Shown: positions 10,275 to 22,891 of the stretch, one piece after another
How positions within the stretch are numbered: position 1 is the stretch's first letter
Layout of the letters: the number at the start of each line of letters is the position of its first letter
Assembly (NCBI RefSeq): GCF_958295425.1
Contig: NC_081151.1
Location: forward strand, 17,304,659 to 17,368,658
Direction of reading: 5' to 3'
Length of the DNA: 64,000 bases
Source of the DNA: Solea solea
Lineage: Eukaryota; Chordata; Actinopteri; Pleuronectiformes; Soleidae
Position numbers and translations under genes: made by a program
Notes under the pieces: generated by a model
Databases searched by the model: none
Seen by the model: the letters and a program-made list of their open reading frames with translations, nothing else
What the model was told of the DNA's origin: nothing

Positions 10275-13200
10275 CTACTGCGCTGACTCACCGTGTCCGC
10301 CGTCTTTCCAGTAGTTGCTGTAAGTCTCCCGGAACATGTTCATGCACGGTATTTTAGCTTTGAGTTTGGAGCAGATGAGGAAGGAGCCGCCCATCTTCCT
10401 GTGGAGGGAGTAGGTTTCCTCGGGAGGCGGAGTCAGGCGCTCCCTCAGCATCACGGGGATGAGGTCATGGATGCGCTTGGTCGTGCTCTGACATCCGAAG
10501 TCAAAGGGCTCCTGTGAGGAAAAGGCCTCGCCGAGGATCATCACCGCGTCCACGTGGGCGTTTTCCATCGACTTAAGACCAGATGTAAGAGGTAATAACG
10601 CAGATTAATCTACTGATTATTATCATAGTCAATTAATCTGTGGATTAATTTCCCAATTAATAGACGAGTTGTTTGTTTTTTAAAATGTCAGAAAATATTG
10701 ATCCATGTTTCAAGACCTCAAACGTCTTGTTTTAACGATTCCTTTGTCTTTGTTGTCTTTGTTTGATTATAAATAAAAAAAACACAGATAAACCAATTAC
10801 CAAAAGAGTTGACAATCGCAGTATTTATCACTCTGCTATTCCTCCTCGTCGCCAGTAGAGGTCACTGTAGCCTTTTTTTACTTAGTGAAGTTAGTTTGAA
10901 TGCAATTCCCATAATGTATTTGTAATCAGACATTTCTGACAGACAGATTAATGTCGGATTACAGAACATTTCACTGATTATTAGAATAATAAAGGACCTG
11001 TTTATGAAGAAAATTCATTATTCGTCAGAGTTCATTACCTTCGACTCGTATCCTGTGAGAAACTTCATTTCTACGGATTTCTGCAGAACTCCTTCTCTGT
11101 CTTGATTTGCAGCTGCTTTGATGATCTGGTGAGAGACATTTGGAAGAGAACTGTCAATCAGCTGAACGCGAGTCTGATTTCTTCTTTCACTCGGATGCCT
11201 TAGTTTATCTAATTATTCATTCATGGGACGCCAGTCTCTTAATCCCACAGCGGTCCAACAGGTTTGAGGTTCGCGTGACAGCCTAACCCTAACCCACTTG
11301 GCAGGAAACTTAAACCTGGTTCACACTGGATGCGTCGCATTATGATATATCGCTGTCCGACAGCTGCGGAACGGGGGACGTGTTTGTGTATCGCCGTGGG
11401 AACCGGGGTACACACGTGAAACGTTCTTTGTCAGAAGAGCACGGCGTGTGTGTACAGTGTCGACTCTGACTTTGTTTGGATAAGGAATGTGTCTCTTAAT
11501 CTCATCGGTGGAACGAGTCGCCCGAGTTGACCTTGTTGGGATTAAAATGCAACGGAATGAGTTAGAAAAAGCTGCACTTCCAGCTTAAGTCCTTTTACTT
11601 TTCCCCTTCCAGTGTTTTTAATGTAATGTTGAAATTCTAATGGTCTTCATAAAGCCTTTTGAATTGCCTTGTGTATAAATGGCGGTGCATAAATAAACTT
11701 GCCCTGCCTGTTTAGATGTAGGTATGGTATTCTGGGTGTTTTTCAGGTTGGTTTTAAAGCTGCCCACAGAACTGAATCTGCACTTTAAAGAGTTCTTAAT
11801 GATTTTTATTGTCTCAGGTAACTCATTTGATGAAGTAAAGGTTTAGTTACATAAAAAATACTTACTATATCTCTACGTTTGTCTTGACTACAATAAAATA
11901 CGACGTGAGTCTTATTAAAAACAATAATCTGATATTGAAAACACCTACTTTCCGCCTCCGTAATTTGCTTGTTTTTACTTCTAAAATAAACCTCGTTTTA
12001 AATAAAAATGTTTTCACCATCCCGAAAAGGAAGTAAATATAGTGGCTGTAAATGAAGAGTTGTACGTGAAAGACTGCAACTGAACGGTGTCTCACCTCGA
12101 TGTAGGCGTCGGTGAAGCTCTTATCAAATCCTCGCGTGGCTCCGAAATCCAACAACGCCACCTGAAGCGGGAGAAATGGACGTCGGTGAAGCGAGTCACG
12201 TGAGGGAAGAGTGCGTCAGACGAGGTGCGTCGGTGCAAACTGACCTTGTGAGCTTGCGGATCGAAGAAGAAGTTGGACCAGTTTGGATCCGTCTGCATGA
12301 ATCTGAACTCAAAGACTTCCCGCAGGCACAGAATCAAGATTTGTTCACAAATCTAGAAGGAAAAATCCGTTATAATCTGTCGTTATAATCTGTCTCACCA
12401 TTAGATGTCACTAACTCTCCATATTTAATTATATATATATATATATATATTATAGACATCCATATTCGTACCTCATTCCTGAGTTCCTGCGAGAGTTCGG
12501 TGGCCTTGTCCAGCGGGAAACCAGGTACCAGCGTGGTGGTGAGGACATGGCGGCTGCTCAGCTCGTCAATCACGTCAGGCACACAGAAGAGCGGGTGACC
12601 TCTCAGCAGCTCCCTGCAACACAAACCCGCGACCTCACATAACTATCAGCTGCCGCAGCCAGGTTAGCGTTTAACAAACAAGACATTTGTTACGGTCTTG
12701 AAACATCGAAAAAGAAACCAGGACAAAGTGGATTTAGCGAACATCAAAACTTCTCTCGTCACGTCTTGAATTAAAAGTCTATAATTGATGTATTTGGGCA
12801 TTTGAGGGACAAACTGTTCAAATGTGTTTGCCAACAGTTACACATTCACTCACTGATTAGATACAGTGGGACACCTGCATTCACTGCCAAGAATTAGAAA
12901 GAGTAAGTTAGTAGCCGACAGTCTATGTGACCAAAAGTGACGTTTGCAGCTGGAAATGACACAGATGAGAGTGATGTTTACGATCACATATCCCTCATTT
13001 ATTGGCAGATAATATTTTAAATTCTCTTTGACTTTCAAGGTCTATTACATTCCTATTAGAGCTGAAACAATTAATTCGATCAATCGATTACTAAATGAAT
13101 CAACAACTATTTTGATAATCGATTAATCGGTTTGAAGCTTTTTTCATGATTAAAACCAGATTTCCCATTGTTTAAGCTTCTTAAATGTGAATATTTTCTT

Positions 13201-16200
13201 AATTTCTTTGCTCTGGATAACAAAGAAATCAGTCATCATTTCCAGGTTTGACACCGATCAACCTTTTTTAAGGTTTTCTGATATTTTATGGGGAGAAAAA
13301 AAAAATTGACATTAATCAATTATAAAAATAATCACTAGTTGCAACTCTAATTCCTAATTTGTTAAAAATCATAGTGATTTTTCCATATCTGACTGAATAG
13401 TTCAAACATTCAACCCAAATCCAAGCTCTTTTCAAACCTTGGAAAGACCAACGTTACAATTCAAGCACTTTCAAGGATTTCAAGCACCGTGCAGTAAGCA
13501 CGAGTGGTCGTCACCCCCGTGACTGAACAAAAATAGTGGAACCAAGGGACATAAATAGAAAATCCCAGGGGGATGAAAGTAGAGCTTAAAGTACTGAACA
13601 CACTGTTCCGTTCACAAGTGAATTCTGGGAAGTACAGTGATTCCAACATACAAATGAGGGGGGGGGAACTGCTTAGTTTGCACTGAAGGAGCCATGCAAA
13701 AACAAAACGGTTTCCTAGTGCAGAACGAGGCCCAACTCAATGTAAACCGTACTCACTGGAATTTTCTGGCACTGTTTGCCTCTCTTATGTAATCGCACTC
13801 CAGCGCCAGCTCGCGACTCATGACCTCGATGAGATGCTCGGGAAACAAACCTGTGAAGGCAGGGCAAATGTTAAAACACTCCCGTCAAGCTGCTGCTGTG
13901 TGTTGACAGTGGAGGTCACAGAGGTCAGACAATAGCAGCTGATAAAGGGCAACAATGTTACCTCTCGGCAGCGCGTTGCTTAAGCTCAGTACGGTCATGA
14001 TATTGTGCACGTCACTGTTGATACTCTTGGCGACGCCAGGATACTGAAAGAAAAGTTTGTGCGATAGTGAAGTTCATTCTTTCATTTCTGTTCTGTCTCT
14101 GTGTAAACATACCTGTCTCTCACCAAGAGCTGGATATTGATTCAATATTTATTTATAGTTACGATATCTGGACTTCGACTTAATGATTTCAGGAAACAAT
14201 TGCATTTAGATCTGCGACGATTCATTGATTCTTAATCAATAACTAAATGAATTGTCAACTCTTTTGATAATCAATCAGTCTTTTTTAATAATTAAAACAA
14301 GCTCTCTGATTTGATTTTTCAGCTTCTTAAATGTGAATATTTTATAGTTTCATGGAACAAAGAAATTGTTAAAACTGAATCATGAAAAACATTTAGGTGA
14401 AACAAAATTTTCGAACATTTTGTGGACCAAACAAGTAAAAGTAAAAAATCCACAGATTAATCCATAATATATAATAAAAATAATTGTTATACTTAATTTA
14501 TGACATTAACCCCAGAGGTACCAAATGTTGATATCAAGTGACAATTTACAATACTAGTTGACAGTTAAAAGTTTCCATACCACAAGAGTATTGAAGTTTG
14601 AAACCCAGCTCGAAAATTTGGTCGATGTATTTCTATGTAGTACTTTGATAGATACCTAGTCCGAAGTTTGGTCGATACCTAGCTCAAAATTTGGATGATA
14701 CCCAACTCGGGGTTTGGTCGATACTCAGCTCAAAGTTTGGTCGATACTCAGCCCAAAGTTTGGTCGATACTCAGCTCAAAGTTTGGTTGATACCCAACTC
14801 GGGGTTTGGTCGATACTCAGCTCAAAGTTTGGTCGATACCGAGCTCAAAAATTGGTCGATACCCAACTCGGGGTTTGGTCGATACCCCAACCCAAAGTTT
14901 GGTTGATACTCAGCCCAAAGTTTGGTAGATACCCAACTCAGAATTTGGTCGATACCCAACTCGGAGTTTGGTCGATACCCAGCTCAAAGTTTGGTTGATA
15001 CTCAGCCCAAAGTTTGGTTTATACTCAGCCCAAACTTTGGTTGAAACTCAGCCCAAACTTTGGTTGATACTCAGCCCAAAGTTTGGTTGATACTCAGCCC
15101 AAAGTTTGGTTGATACCCAGCCCACACTTTGGTAGATACCCAGCCCAAAGTATGGTAGATACCTAGCCCACACTTTGGTTGATACTCAGCCCAAAGTTTG
15201 GTTGATACTCAGCCCAAACTTTGGTTGATACTCAGCCCAAACTTTGGTTGATACTCAGCCCAAACTTTGGTTGAAACTCAGCCCAAACTTTGGTAGATAC
15301 CCAGCACAAACTTTGGTTGATACTCAGCCCAAAGTTTGGTTGATACTCAGCCCAAACTTTGGTTGATACCCAGCCCAAACTTTGGTTGATACCCAGCCCA
15401 AACTTTGGTTGATACCCAGCCCAAACTTTGGTCAATACCCAAAAGTTCTCTGTCCCAACACACACACTCTCTCTCTCTCTCTCACCTGAATCTTCATGGC
15501 GACATCTCTGCCGTCCTTCAGCCTCCCAAGATGCACCTGTCCGATAGACGCAGCAGCAAACGGCTTCTCCTCAAAGTATTCCAGCTTGTCTCTCCAGTTT
15601 GGCCCGAGGTCATTGCGGACAGTTTTCTGCAGAGAAGAGAAACCGGCTCATTTATGAACCTGCTTCACAGAGTGTGGGTTTATTTATTTTATCTATTAAA
15701 GCTCCATTTTGTACCATCATCTGTTGAATGGGCATGAAGTCGGCACTCTGTCGAACACGCTCAAAGATTCTGGCCAACTCAGGGTTAATGAATGCTTCGT
15801 CTGAGAGAGAAGAAGAAGAAGAAAAGAATTCAGTTATGGTTTGGTAAGAGATCTTTGCCTCAAAATGTATAAAACTGTATGTCAATTGTTAGTTTACAGA
15901 ATTATTACACATCACAATGCTGCAGCTTAAATATACATGTGCACGTCAAATATTCCCAAAAGCTTAACAGATCAACAGGGAGAGAGTCCCAGAGTGTTGG
16001 GGCTTTAACGGCAAAGACTTGATTTCCTTTTATCACATGTTGAGAACTTGGAATAACCAGTAGGGCACAATTAGCTGACAAGACCATTTAACACTTTAAA
16101 AGTATGAGAAATACTAAAAAATCAACATGGAAGTTAACAGAGAGAAGGGAAACAAGGACTGGAGTGATATATTTTGTGACTCAGGGTGGGGTTTCAGGAT

Positions 16201-19200
16201 TCAGGATTCAGTAATTACTGAACAACTACTAAAGCCTTAGGAATTACGCGCTAGTTTGCAGCTAGAGGTTCATTTATTTTGTTTGCACCAGATCAACGTG
16301 GCTAGTAAACTCATAGCAATGCTTCAGAAAAGACTAACCTGATTTAATAACAATAAAGTATTCGATTTGAAGAATTCGAGAATGGCACTTATACGGTGTC
16401 CTGTTGGCCTTAGGTTTATTTTGGGCGATGACATTTTCCTGTAGGTAGAGCAGGGATCTCGCTGTGTTGACCTGAACCACAGACAGTGATGAAGTGCCGT
16501 CGGGAACCGAAACACACCAGTTAACGGTCTGTAATGAAAGCTGAGCCTATATTTACACATGGATAAATGCAGGGGTGCTGTCTAAGAAAGTGCGGGTGTG
16601 TGTGTGTCCTTGTAGGATGGTGTAATGTCCCTTCCTACTCTATCACAGTAGACCAACTCGTCACGTTTAAAGCAACACAACGTAGGATTCCAACCTTCAA
16701 AGCTTATTTTGATGGTACATCAACTTAAATCGGGTTGAATGGAACCACTGTGGGACTATTCATTGAGCGGATGTCAGGGCAGAGGCAGCCTAAAAACCAC
16801 AGGTTAAGGTTTTGTTAGAGAAGACAAGGGAAAAAAAGTGGGCGAGTGATGCAAAAGGCTGGACAAGGGAGAATATTAGACATTCATTTTGGCTCCACTA
16901 GCAGCAGGGAACTTGATCGAGGGTGACCTGGTCCTGTTACTAGCAAGTGTAAACTGTTTGAGTGTCATCTATATGTAAAGTGTTTGAGATTGCCGTGTGT
17001 CAGGCCGTGTAAGCGAAGTCATCTTGTTCATAAGACAATCGGCAATACAAGCTGCATAAAATAAAGCATTATCGTTCTTTTGAGGTTCATTTTCGTTACT
17101 TATATTTTGAAAAACAAACAATGTCATTGCATAAACTGCTATAACACAGGCTATTGTACTGTCTGAGGATGTTTCGTCATTAGAATTCACCAGGTATCGT
17201 TGTCAACAAACGCTGGTGTAACGCAACACAGGTTGCCAGTTGTGACAAACAGTACCGTTAACCAACTGTAGGGGGAACCTGAGAGCAAATCCTACCTTGC
17301 AAATGGGTCAGGTCTCACCTTGAATACTGAGGATCTGTCCGAGTTTCAGAGCGGCACCTCGAACTTTGCAGAGCGTGCGGACAATTCTCTGAGCGTTTGC
17401 TTCGGAGAGGAATGGACTCGAATCTAGGACGGCTTTCTTTTCACCTTACAAAAAAACAGACAGAACTCATCAATGATTAAATGAACGCTTATATTACACA
17501 TTATCTTATGTGTGCTGTCCTAATTCAATAAACGCAATAAATAAATACCTTTATCATTTTGTTGGAGTTTTAAGGATTTCTTTGCCATTTGAGCGATCAC
17601 CCCAAAACCAAGACCAACCGCCAGACCTGCAAAAACAAACAAACAAATAAACAAGCAAATAAATAAATACAATTCCTTTCAATGCACAGGCTCTAGTGCA
17701 CTCTCTTTCCTCTGCATCTAATAACATGCTACACATGGGTTTTGGTCGCACACTGAACATAAACAACAAACAAACCTAAGAGGGAAAACATAAACACAGG
17801 AATAGAAATTTGCTTGAAAACTACAACTGGAACTTTTGTTGTGATCGAACTAAACTGCCCTCCTGAGTCGACAGTCACAACACCTAAGCATCTGAAACGT
17901 GTGCGTGTGGAATTACTTTATCAAAATCTGCTGACTCACCGGTTAGCTTAACCGTTATCTACTTCAACAGAAGGGCAGCGCAGCAAGTGATCCACCTCGT
18001 GTGACGAAGAGTACGTGTGATAATGAATTATCCAGTTCACCCTTCGAACACTTTTCCATTACTATGTTAAAAGTTTGTGAAATCAGTTCAAAGTTCACTT
18101 GTTTTTATGGACAAAAAGAAAAGAAAAACGGTCTATTTTGCGACAATTATTTATATCACTGCTAAAATGCGATATAAAATCAACAACACACAAGAAGAGG
18201 AAAAAAAAACCCACATTTTTTTAAAGCCTGAATATGTGACCTATAAACACCTAATATAAGCACCTGCGGAACACCGCGTGAACACTAAGGGTTAATAAAC
18301 ACACGTACCTCCAAAGTTCATGAGCCGTCCTATCCGTGTGACAGGCACCTTCCTCTCTCTGGCCTTTTCACTGAGCTGAAACAGAAGCAAAGAACTAAAC
18401 TTGAGGGACAAAATCAGTCCTCCCGCGTGACACTGAAGCAGTGACGGCTTTAAAAATCATTTTGATGACTCACTGACTTGTAATGGGGACAATTTCATTT
18501 CCACTCTCCTTTATAATTTATTTATAATTATACTTTTTAGGGTTAGATATCTGTTTTTCTTAGGTTGTTTTGACAATAGCTCACAACAGATAATCTTTGA
18601 GTTTTGATGCTAACTGAAGGCTACAAATGTTGCTAAGTTGTACACACTGTACCTTTAAACCTGGAATAAGAGATGTTGAGTTTCATCCTCAGACGACAAG
18701 GGCGTGAACAAACGGATTGCTGAGGTTAAAATTGATGCCCCCTCTTTTCACTGAAGCAGTATGTTTGTACAATGATATAATAACTTGAGTTTGGTTATTG
18801 TAGCCTTATAATAAGCCTTTTATCTCGTTCCTGCAGCAGAACTTTCACAGTTTTGAAGCGTAGAAAAACCCACTTTGAAGACGAGGAAATGTGACTCCAC
18901 TCGTATGACCAAACCAGAACCAAAGGGAGTGGGACAGTGTTTACATTCTTTCTGGGATGTGATGTGCTTGAGAGAGGGTTGGGTGAACACTCAGTTCTTG
19001 CACTATGCAGTCTCACCATTTGCTGGGACTAATTCTTACACGCTGGACTTTTGAAAAGACGTGGACGTCTTTTCTCTACAGCGAGTCCAAAAGGTTACAT
19101 ATTACAGCTTTTCCACGACACAGTTCCAGCATGACTCGGCTACACTCTACTTGTTTTTCCATTAGCGATAGTACCTGGTACCTTTTTTTTTCCTCGAGGT

Positions 19201-22200
19201 TCCAAGCGAGCTGAGTGATACTAGAGCGCGACGTTGACGGACTGCAGATGGTCAGAGAGTGTCGTCAGTGGAAGAGTCATGAGCACGACGACCGAACTGT
19301 AGATCAGTTAAAAAGACTTAAAAATCCTGAAAATGTGAGTTAATCTCCAACATTTAGCGAGGAAATGTCTAAAATCTCAGTATTTAACAAAGGCGTCTGT
19401 TGTATTTGGTGACGGCATGGCTGAAAGCCGACGAACGCGAGCCGAATCACAACCCGTTCAGTTGTATTTCAATTCAGTGTCATGCAGGAAGCACTGAACT
19501 CATCTTCTGAATTAACTGATTCTAATGATTCCGTACACCGAAAATAACAAGTCACTAGTTTGTGTGCGTTTGTGTCGCCTATAAAAACAACATCACGGCA
19601 TGCTATGATGACTCCGCCCACATTCAGGATGTATTATAGTAATGGAAAATGATACCAAACCGATAAGAGTCAAGCTGTGCCGAGCCGATTCTTGCTGGAA
19701 CTGTGAAGTGGAAAAGTGGAATAATAAAAGGAATATACCACTTGTTTATGATGCTTGAAGTCTTTAGTCTTGGCATTTCTCGCTTTATTCATGTCCTCCG
19801 ACGTCAGCCGCCCCACTGTGGAATTGTCCTGGTTAAATAACCTGGTGTGTCCAGAGAAGAGTCGACTGCTTGACCAGTCCCTGTGGTATTTCAGATGTTT
19901 ATCCCCGGGGCTGACACCGGGGCTTCGCTGTCTGCCTTGTACACCTCCAGCTGAACAGATGCTGAAACATGCTCCCATGGTGGAATATCGGCGGACGCGC
20001 ACGTCCCCCTGTCTGGTGAACATCTCCTGCATGGACAACAAGTGAATCGTATCAGCAGGAGGTAAAAAGGGGGAATTTGAGGAAAAATGCTGATTTAATT
20101 TCTTTACTTTCTGACTGTACAACGTCCATCAAACAGGAGCATTTTAACTGTTTCTGATGAGCAGCTGAAAGCTTCTCAAGGAACTGTGATACACAGCAGT
20201 CGAGTATATAAATCAGACCAATGTTTATAATTTTTTAATCAGCAGTGGGCAATTAGGAGTTATTAATCTGCTGATTATTACATATTCTACATGTTTGTTC
20301 TAAGAAACTTCATTAATGCCCCCAAGTCACTAAAATTAAATAAAACTAATACTTATTATTATATTATTTCACAACATTTTGTTTGTACCACGTAAAATCG
20401 AATAATCAAGTGTTTCTTTGTTCGTTTTTTAATAATTAAAACAAGCGTTCAGATTTTTCAGCTTCTTAAATGTGAATATTTTCTGGATTATTTGCTCCAT
20501 ACAACAAAGAAATCATTAAAACTGATCCATTTTGGTTGGTGGCCAAAACACAGACATTTGAGAACCTCATCATTTCCATCATCATGTTATCAAGAATGTT
20601 TTTGCATCATTTTCTGCAGTAACAAGTGAATTTCCTCGGTGTGGAAGCAATACAGTCTTATCTTATCTCTAATTCCTTATCTTAATTACAGTATGTTGAT
20701 TTAACCTGTTTTAGTAGCAACTGGAAACTGGACGATTGATGTCGGGCTGCAACTTACGATCATTCTCATAATTGATTGATCCGTCCATTATTTTCTCAAT
20801 CAATCTACTAAAGTACTTGTTTGGTCCATAAAATGTTTCCCAAACATCAACATGAGGTCCTCGAACCAAAACTAATCAGTTTTAGTGATTTATTAGTTAT
20901 ATGGAGCAAAGAAACCAGATAATATTCACATTTAAGAAGCTGAAAAATCAGAAAGCTTGTTTAAATTATATTTTAAAAAAACAAAGAAAAAAAAACAAAG
21001 AAAAAAACACTCAAACTCAATTAAGTAAATTAAGTAATTGATTTATTGAATCATCATTGTGGCCCTAGATTTTTGTACATAATAACCTTGTTGGTTACAT
21101 AATGTGTTTTATTCTTTCTCTATTCAGGCCAACAATAACTATTCCAATTTCAAGGGGAAGATCCGTGTTTACACAAAGTGTGGTCGGAGGTCAAAAGCCA
21201 CCACAGCTGAGAACTGAACTAACTATGAACTACTGCTCATGATGTTTTGGAAAAACAAACCTGTGGAACAAACACTATACATGGTCATCTTTGGAGGTTT
21301 CGGGACAGACTCCCAAACCAGCTGAATAACTGAGCTTCCTGGGATTCTCTATCCCAGCATCTCGCGCCTGATACAGCTGCTCGCTCCAGTGTTGGTGAAG
21401 TGACGGAGGCAAACGCAGGCACAGAAGGTATCTGTGCTGCATGTTTGTGAAACTCTAGACCCCGATCTGCCAAAGCGTTACGGCCAAATCACAGCCAACT
21501 GCTCACAGTGCTGATCTGGTGGCATGACCAAGGTTATAATAGTTGTGTTTTTAAATTGAGTTCGTTTATAGAGTGGGTTTGCTAGTTTCTATTTTTTGGA
21601 AATGCTTAGTTTTAGTTTAGTTTTAGTGTAATATGGAATATGTAGTATTGTGTCATTATAAACCCAACAAAGGGTGCCATTTTAAACATGTAGTAGGCCA
21701 GATGAACAACCGTCAGTGTGTCAAATATAACAGTCTACAAGAAAATGTGTGCCAGGTAAAAATCAAGTAGCCAACAGAATAAAGACACACATGAGCACAA
21801 ATAATAATAAATAATCCACATTGCTTGTGAATCAGGAGTTTCATTAATTGAATTTAATTAAAGACTCGAGGTTTGATTCACTTAGATGAACCAGCTCGAC
21901 CCAATAACGAATGTTATGTTTTAAACTTGTATAGCCTCATGTCCCACATTGCAAACAAAAAAATACAAATTAAAAACATTACATTATGAATGAAAATACC
22001 TCAAATTCAAAATTGCCAGCAGAGAAAAAATAAATACACTTCATATGAACCCAAAAGGATTACGTATGAAATGAATGTACAAAGATGAAAACTAAGCAAA
22101 TGTTCGCCACGATTTTAGTTTCAGTTCGTTATCGTTTTTTTTAAAAACTTTTTCTTTCAGTGAACAAAAAAGTTTTAGTTTTCGTTATTTTTTTAGTTAT

Positions 22201-22341
22201 AACTATAATAACCTTGGTTGCGTGATGGAGGTTTGCCAGTCTCTGGTGGTTCCCAGTGCTGCTCAGGCCGCCTGGTGAGGCTCTGATGGCTGCGTGCTTC
22301 ATCCAGGCGAGACTCCGCCTGACCACCGAGTCAGCCGCCAT
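10275..22341 (-). CDS. coq8a: Atypical kinase COQ8A-like (ADCK3), mitochondrial, coenzyme Q biosynthesis
   Basis: ABC1/UbiB-family atypical kinase/ATPase that supports the coenzyme Q synthesis complex in the inner mitochondrial membrane. Minus-strand coding exons: 22341-22213, 20026-19739, 18375-18309, 17626-17549, 17444-17319, 15800-15715, 15626-15486, 14043-13962, 13850-13757, 12613-12472, 12352-12245, 12161-12096, 11125-11039, 10571-10275. All phases agree and give 596 aa (human COQ8A is 647 aa). Family marks: KxGQ as KLGQ at 221-224; the Ala-rich loop AAAS at 282-285 in place of a P-loop; the ATP lysine in VAMK at 303; DPNWSN at 433-438; DFG at 452-454. The start ATG has CACC before it and a following G. 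The body matches COQ8A best, but [11 protein letters not shown] and TYSNYW recall COQ8B. The first coding exon is the least certain because its donor lies in a transposon end. Confidence 0.92.
10610..10815. repeat. Copy of the dispersed ATCGATTAATCG-type repeat
   Basis: coq8a intron. Starts near ATCTACTGATTATTATCATAGTCAATTAATC and continues through a CAGAAAATATTGATCCATG-like block and a TTTGTTGTCTTTG block shared with the other copies. Confidence 0.5.
12431..12450. repeat. (AT)n microsatellite
   Basis: Ten AT dinucleotides in a coq8a intron, close to the donor at 12471. Confidence 0.85.
13055..13350. repeat. Best-preserved copy of the dispersed ATCGATTAATCG-type repeat
   Basis: coq8a intron. 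Begins with AGCTGAAACAATTAATTCGATCAATCGATTAC, has an internal AGCTTCTTAAATGTGAATATTTTC block and a CTTTGCTCTGGATAACAAAGAAATC block, and closes with ATAATCACTAGTTGCAACTCTA. The two ends are complementary (a GTTGCAACTC / GAGCTGAAAC-like pairing), which suggests a terminal-inverted-repeat origin. Confidence 0.6.
14205..14490. repeat. Copy of the dispersed ATCGATTAATCG-type repeat
   Basis: coq8a intron. It shares the internal AGCTTCTTAAATGTGAATATTTT block and the ACAAAGAAATTG block with the copy at 13055, and ends just before the 23-bp minisatellite. Confidence 0.55.
14605..15440. repeat. 23-bp minisatellite, about 34 copies
   Basis: Tandem units of the form GATACYCAGCYCAAASTTTGG plus two bases, period 23, in the coq8a intron between exons 13962-14043 and 15486-15626. 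The left half mainly carries CAAAGTTTGGTCGATAC and CGGGGTTTGG variants. The right half mainly carries CAAACTTTGGTTGATAC, so the array has at least two homogenised blocks. The unit lacks stop codons in several frames, so spurious open frames appear on both strands. Confidence 0.95.
15470..15484. repeat. (CT)n tract at splice donor
   Basis: A short CT run that ends one base before the minus-strand donor (CTCAC on plus) of the coq8a exon 15486-15626. Confidence 0.7.
15905..16200. mobile_element. Decayed retroelement-like dispersed repeat
   Basis: coq8a intron. The minus-strand frame 15910-16087 reads ...[20 protein letters not shown]..., like the A-P-x-L-W-N-S-L-P segment near the end of many non-LTR retrotransposon ORF2 proteins. 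It is isolated and short, and other dispersed fish repeats share this sequence, so the class is uncertain. Confidence 0.3.
16200..17318. other. coq8a intron, nothing coding seen
   Basis: Unique-looking intronic DNA with a short TG tract near 16595. No exon-like segment continues the coq8a frame here; exons 15715-15800 and 17319-17444 already join in phase. Confidence 0.6.
20385..20580. repeat. Copy of the dispersed ATCGATTAATCG-type repeat
   Basis: coq8a intron. Carries the AATAATTAAAACAAGCGTTC block, the AGCTTCTTAAATGTGAATATTTTC block and the ACAACAAAGAAATCATTAAAAC block of the family. Confidence 0.55.
20745..21070. repeat. Copy of the dispersed ATCGATTAATCG-type repeat, opposite orientation
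   Basis: Begins GGGCTGCAACTTACGATCATTCTCATAATTGATTG and runs through GGAGCAAAGAAACCAG and AATATTCACATTTAAGAAGC, ending at ATTGAATCATCATTGTGGCCCTAG. It is inverted relative to the copy at 20385. Confidence 0.6.
21528..22217. mobile_element. hAT-like non-autonomous element (about 690 bp)
   Basis: Ends are inverted: CCAAGGTTATAATAGTT at the left and AACTATAATAACCTTGG at the right. The flanking 8-mers TGGCATGA and TTGCGTGA differ at two positions and may be a worn 8-bp target duplication. The interior has TTTTAGTTTTAGTT-type tracts and no coding capacity. The right end abuts the coq8a start exon. Confidence 0.6.
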
Positions 22342-22360
22342 GGTGCTGTCCTGGTCACAC
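22213..22360 (-). CDS. coq8a: coq8a start-codon exon
   Basis: On the minus strand an acceptor (CACCCTGCAG) is followed by GTGTGACCAGGACAGCACC and then ATGGCGGCTGAC, a good Kozak context. 43 codons follow, rich in Arg and Ala with few acids, as expected of a mitochondrial targeting peptide. Phase 0 agrees with the next exon. The donor AAG|GTTATT is weak and falls in the last bases of a MITE-like element (21528-22217). Confidence 0.6.
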
Positions 22361-22891
22361 CTGCAGGGTGAGGAAAGACAACACATATTTTTTTCTGGTC
22401 ATTTTCTGTTTGTTGCCATGCGGTTCATTTGTTAGTTTTGGGTGGTTTGCAGTTTTCGCTGGCTGCTAATTGGCAGCACGTTGAGCTCCATTCTCAGTCT
22501 CCCTGCTCTCCACGAACTTTGAAACATTCACTTCTTTATTTGGGATTTTCCTGGTCAAATAAAGCTTAAATAAAAAATATTATGCCACGTTTTTCCTCAC
22601 TGTTGTCTTCTTCTGTGCACTGGCTTTTTTTGGAACACCATGTTTTTACAAACTCAACATCTTTTGAGTTTTGACGCTGAACTAAACGCTCCATAGATTT
22701 TCCAATTTGACACACTGTGCTTTTAAATGTCCTCAGTCTATGTAAAGCAGACAATGACCTGGGGCCCCAAACAAAGAAGGGGGCTCCTGGAACCTGCTGA
22801 ATAACCTGATACGTCTTCAGATCTGCACTTAAGTCAAAATATTTCCCTGAAATCATCCAGAGTTGTTGCGTGCGAGAGAAAACTTCTCCTG

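Noticed and set aside
14605..15440. CRISPR-like array
   Set aside because: Repeats are directly contiguous with no unique spacers, and the host is a vertebrate.
14691..15465. Open frames encoding repetitive peptides on both strands
   Set aside because: They arise from a stop-poor 23-bp minisatellite in an intron; no start context, splice signals or family resemblance.
21285..21473. Minus-strand open frame of 62 codons upstream of coq8a exon 3
   Set aside because: Codon content looks somewhat protein-like, but I found no good donor, no phase match to neighbouring coq8a exons and no recognisable family.
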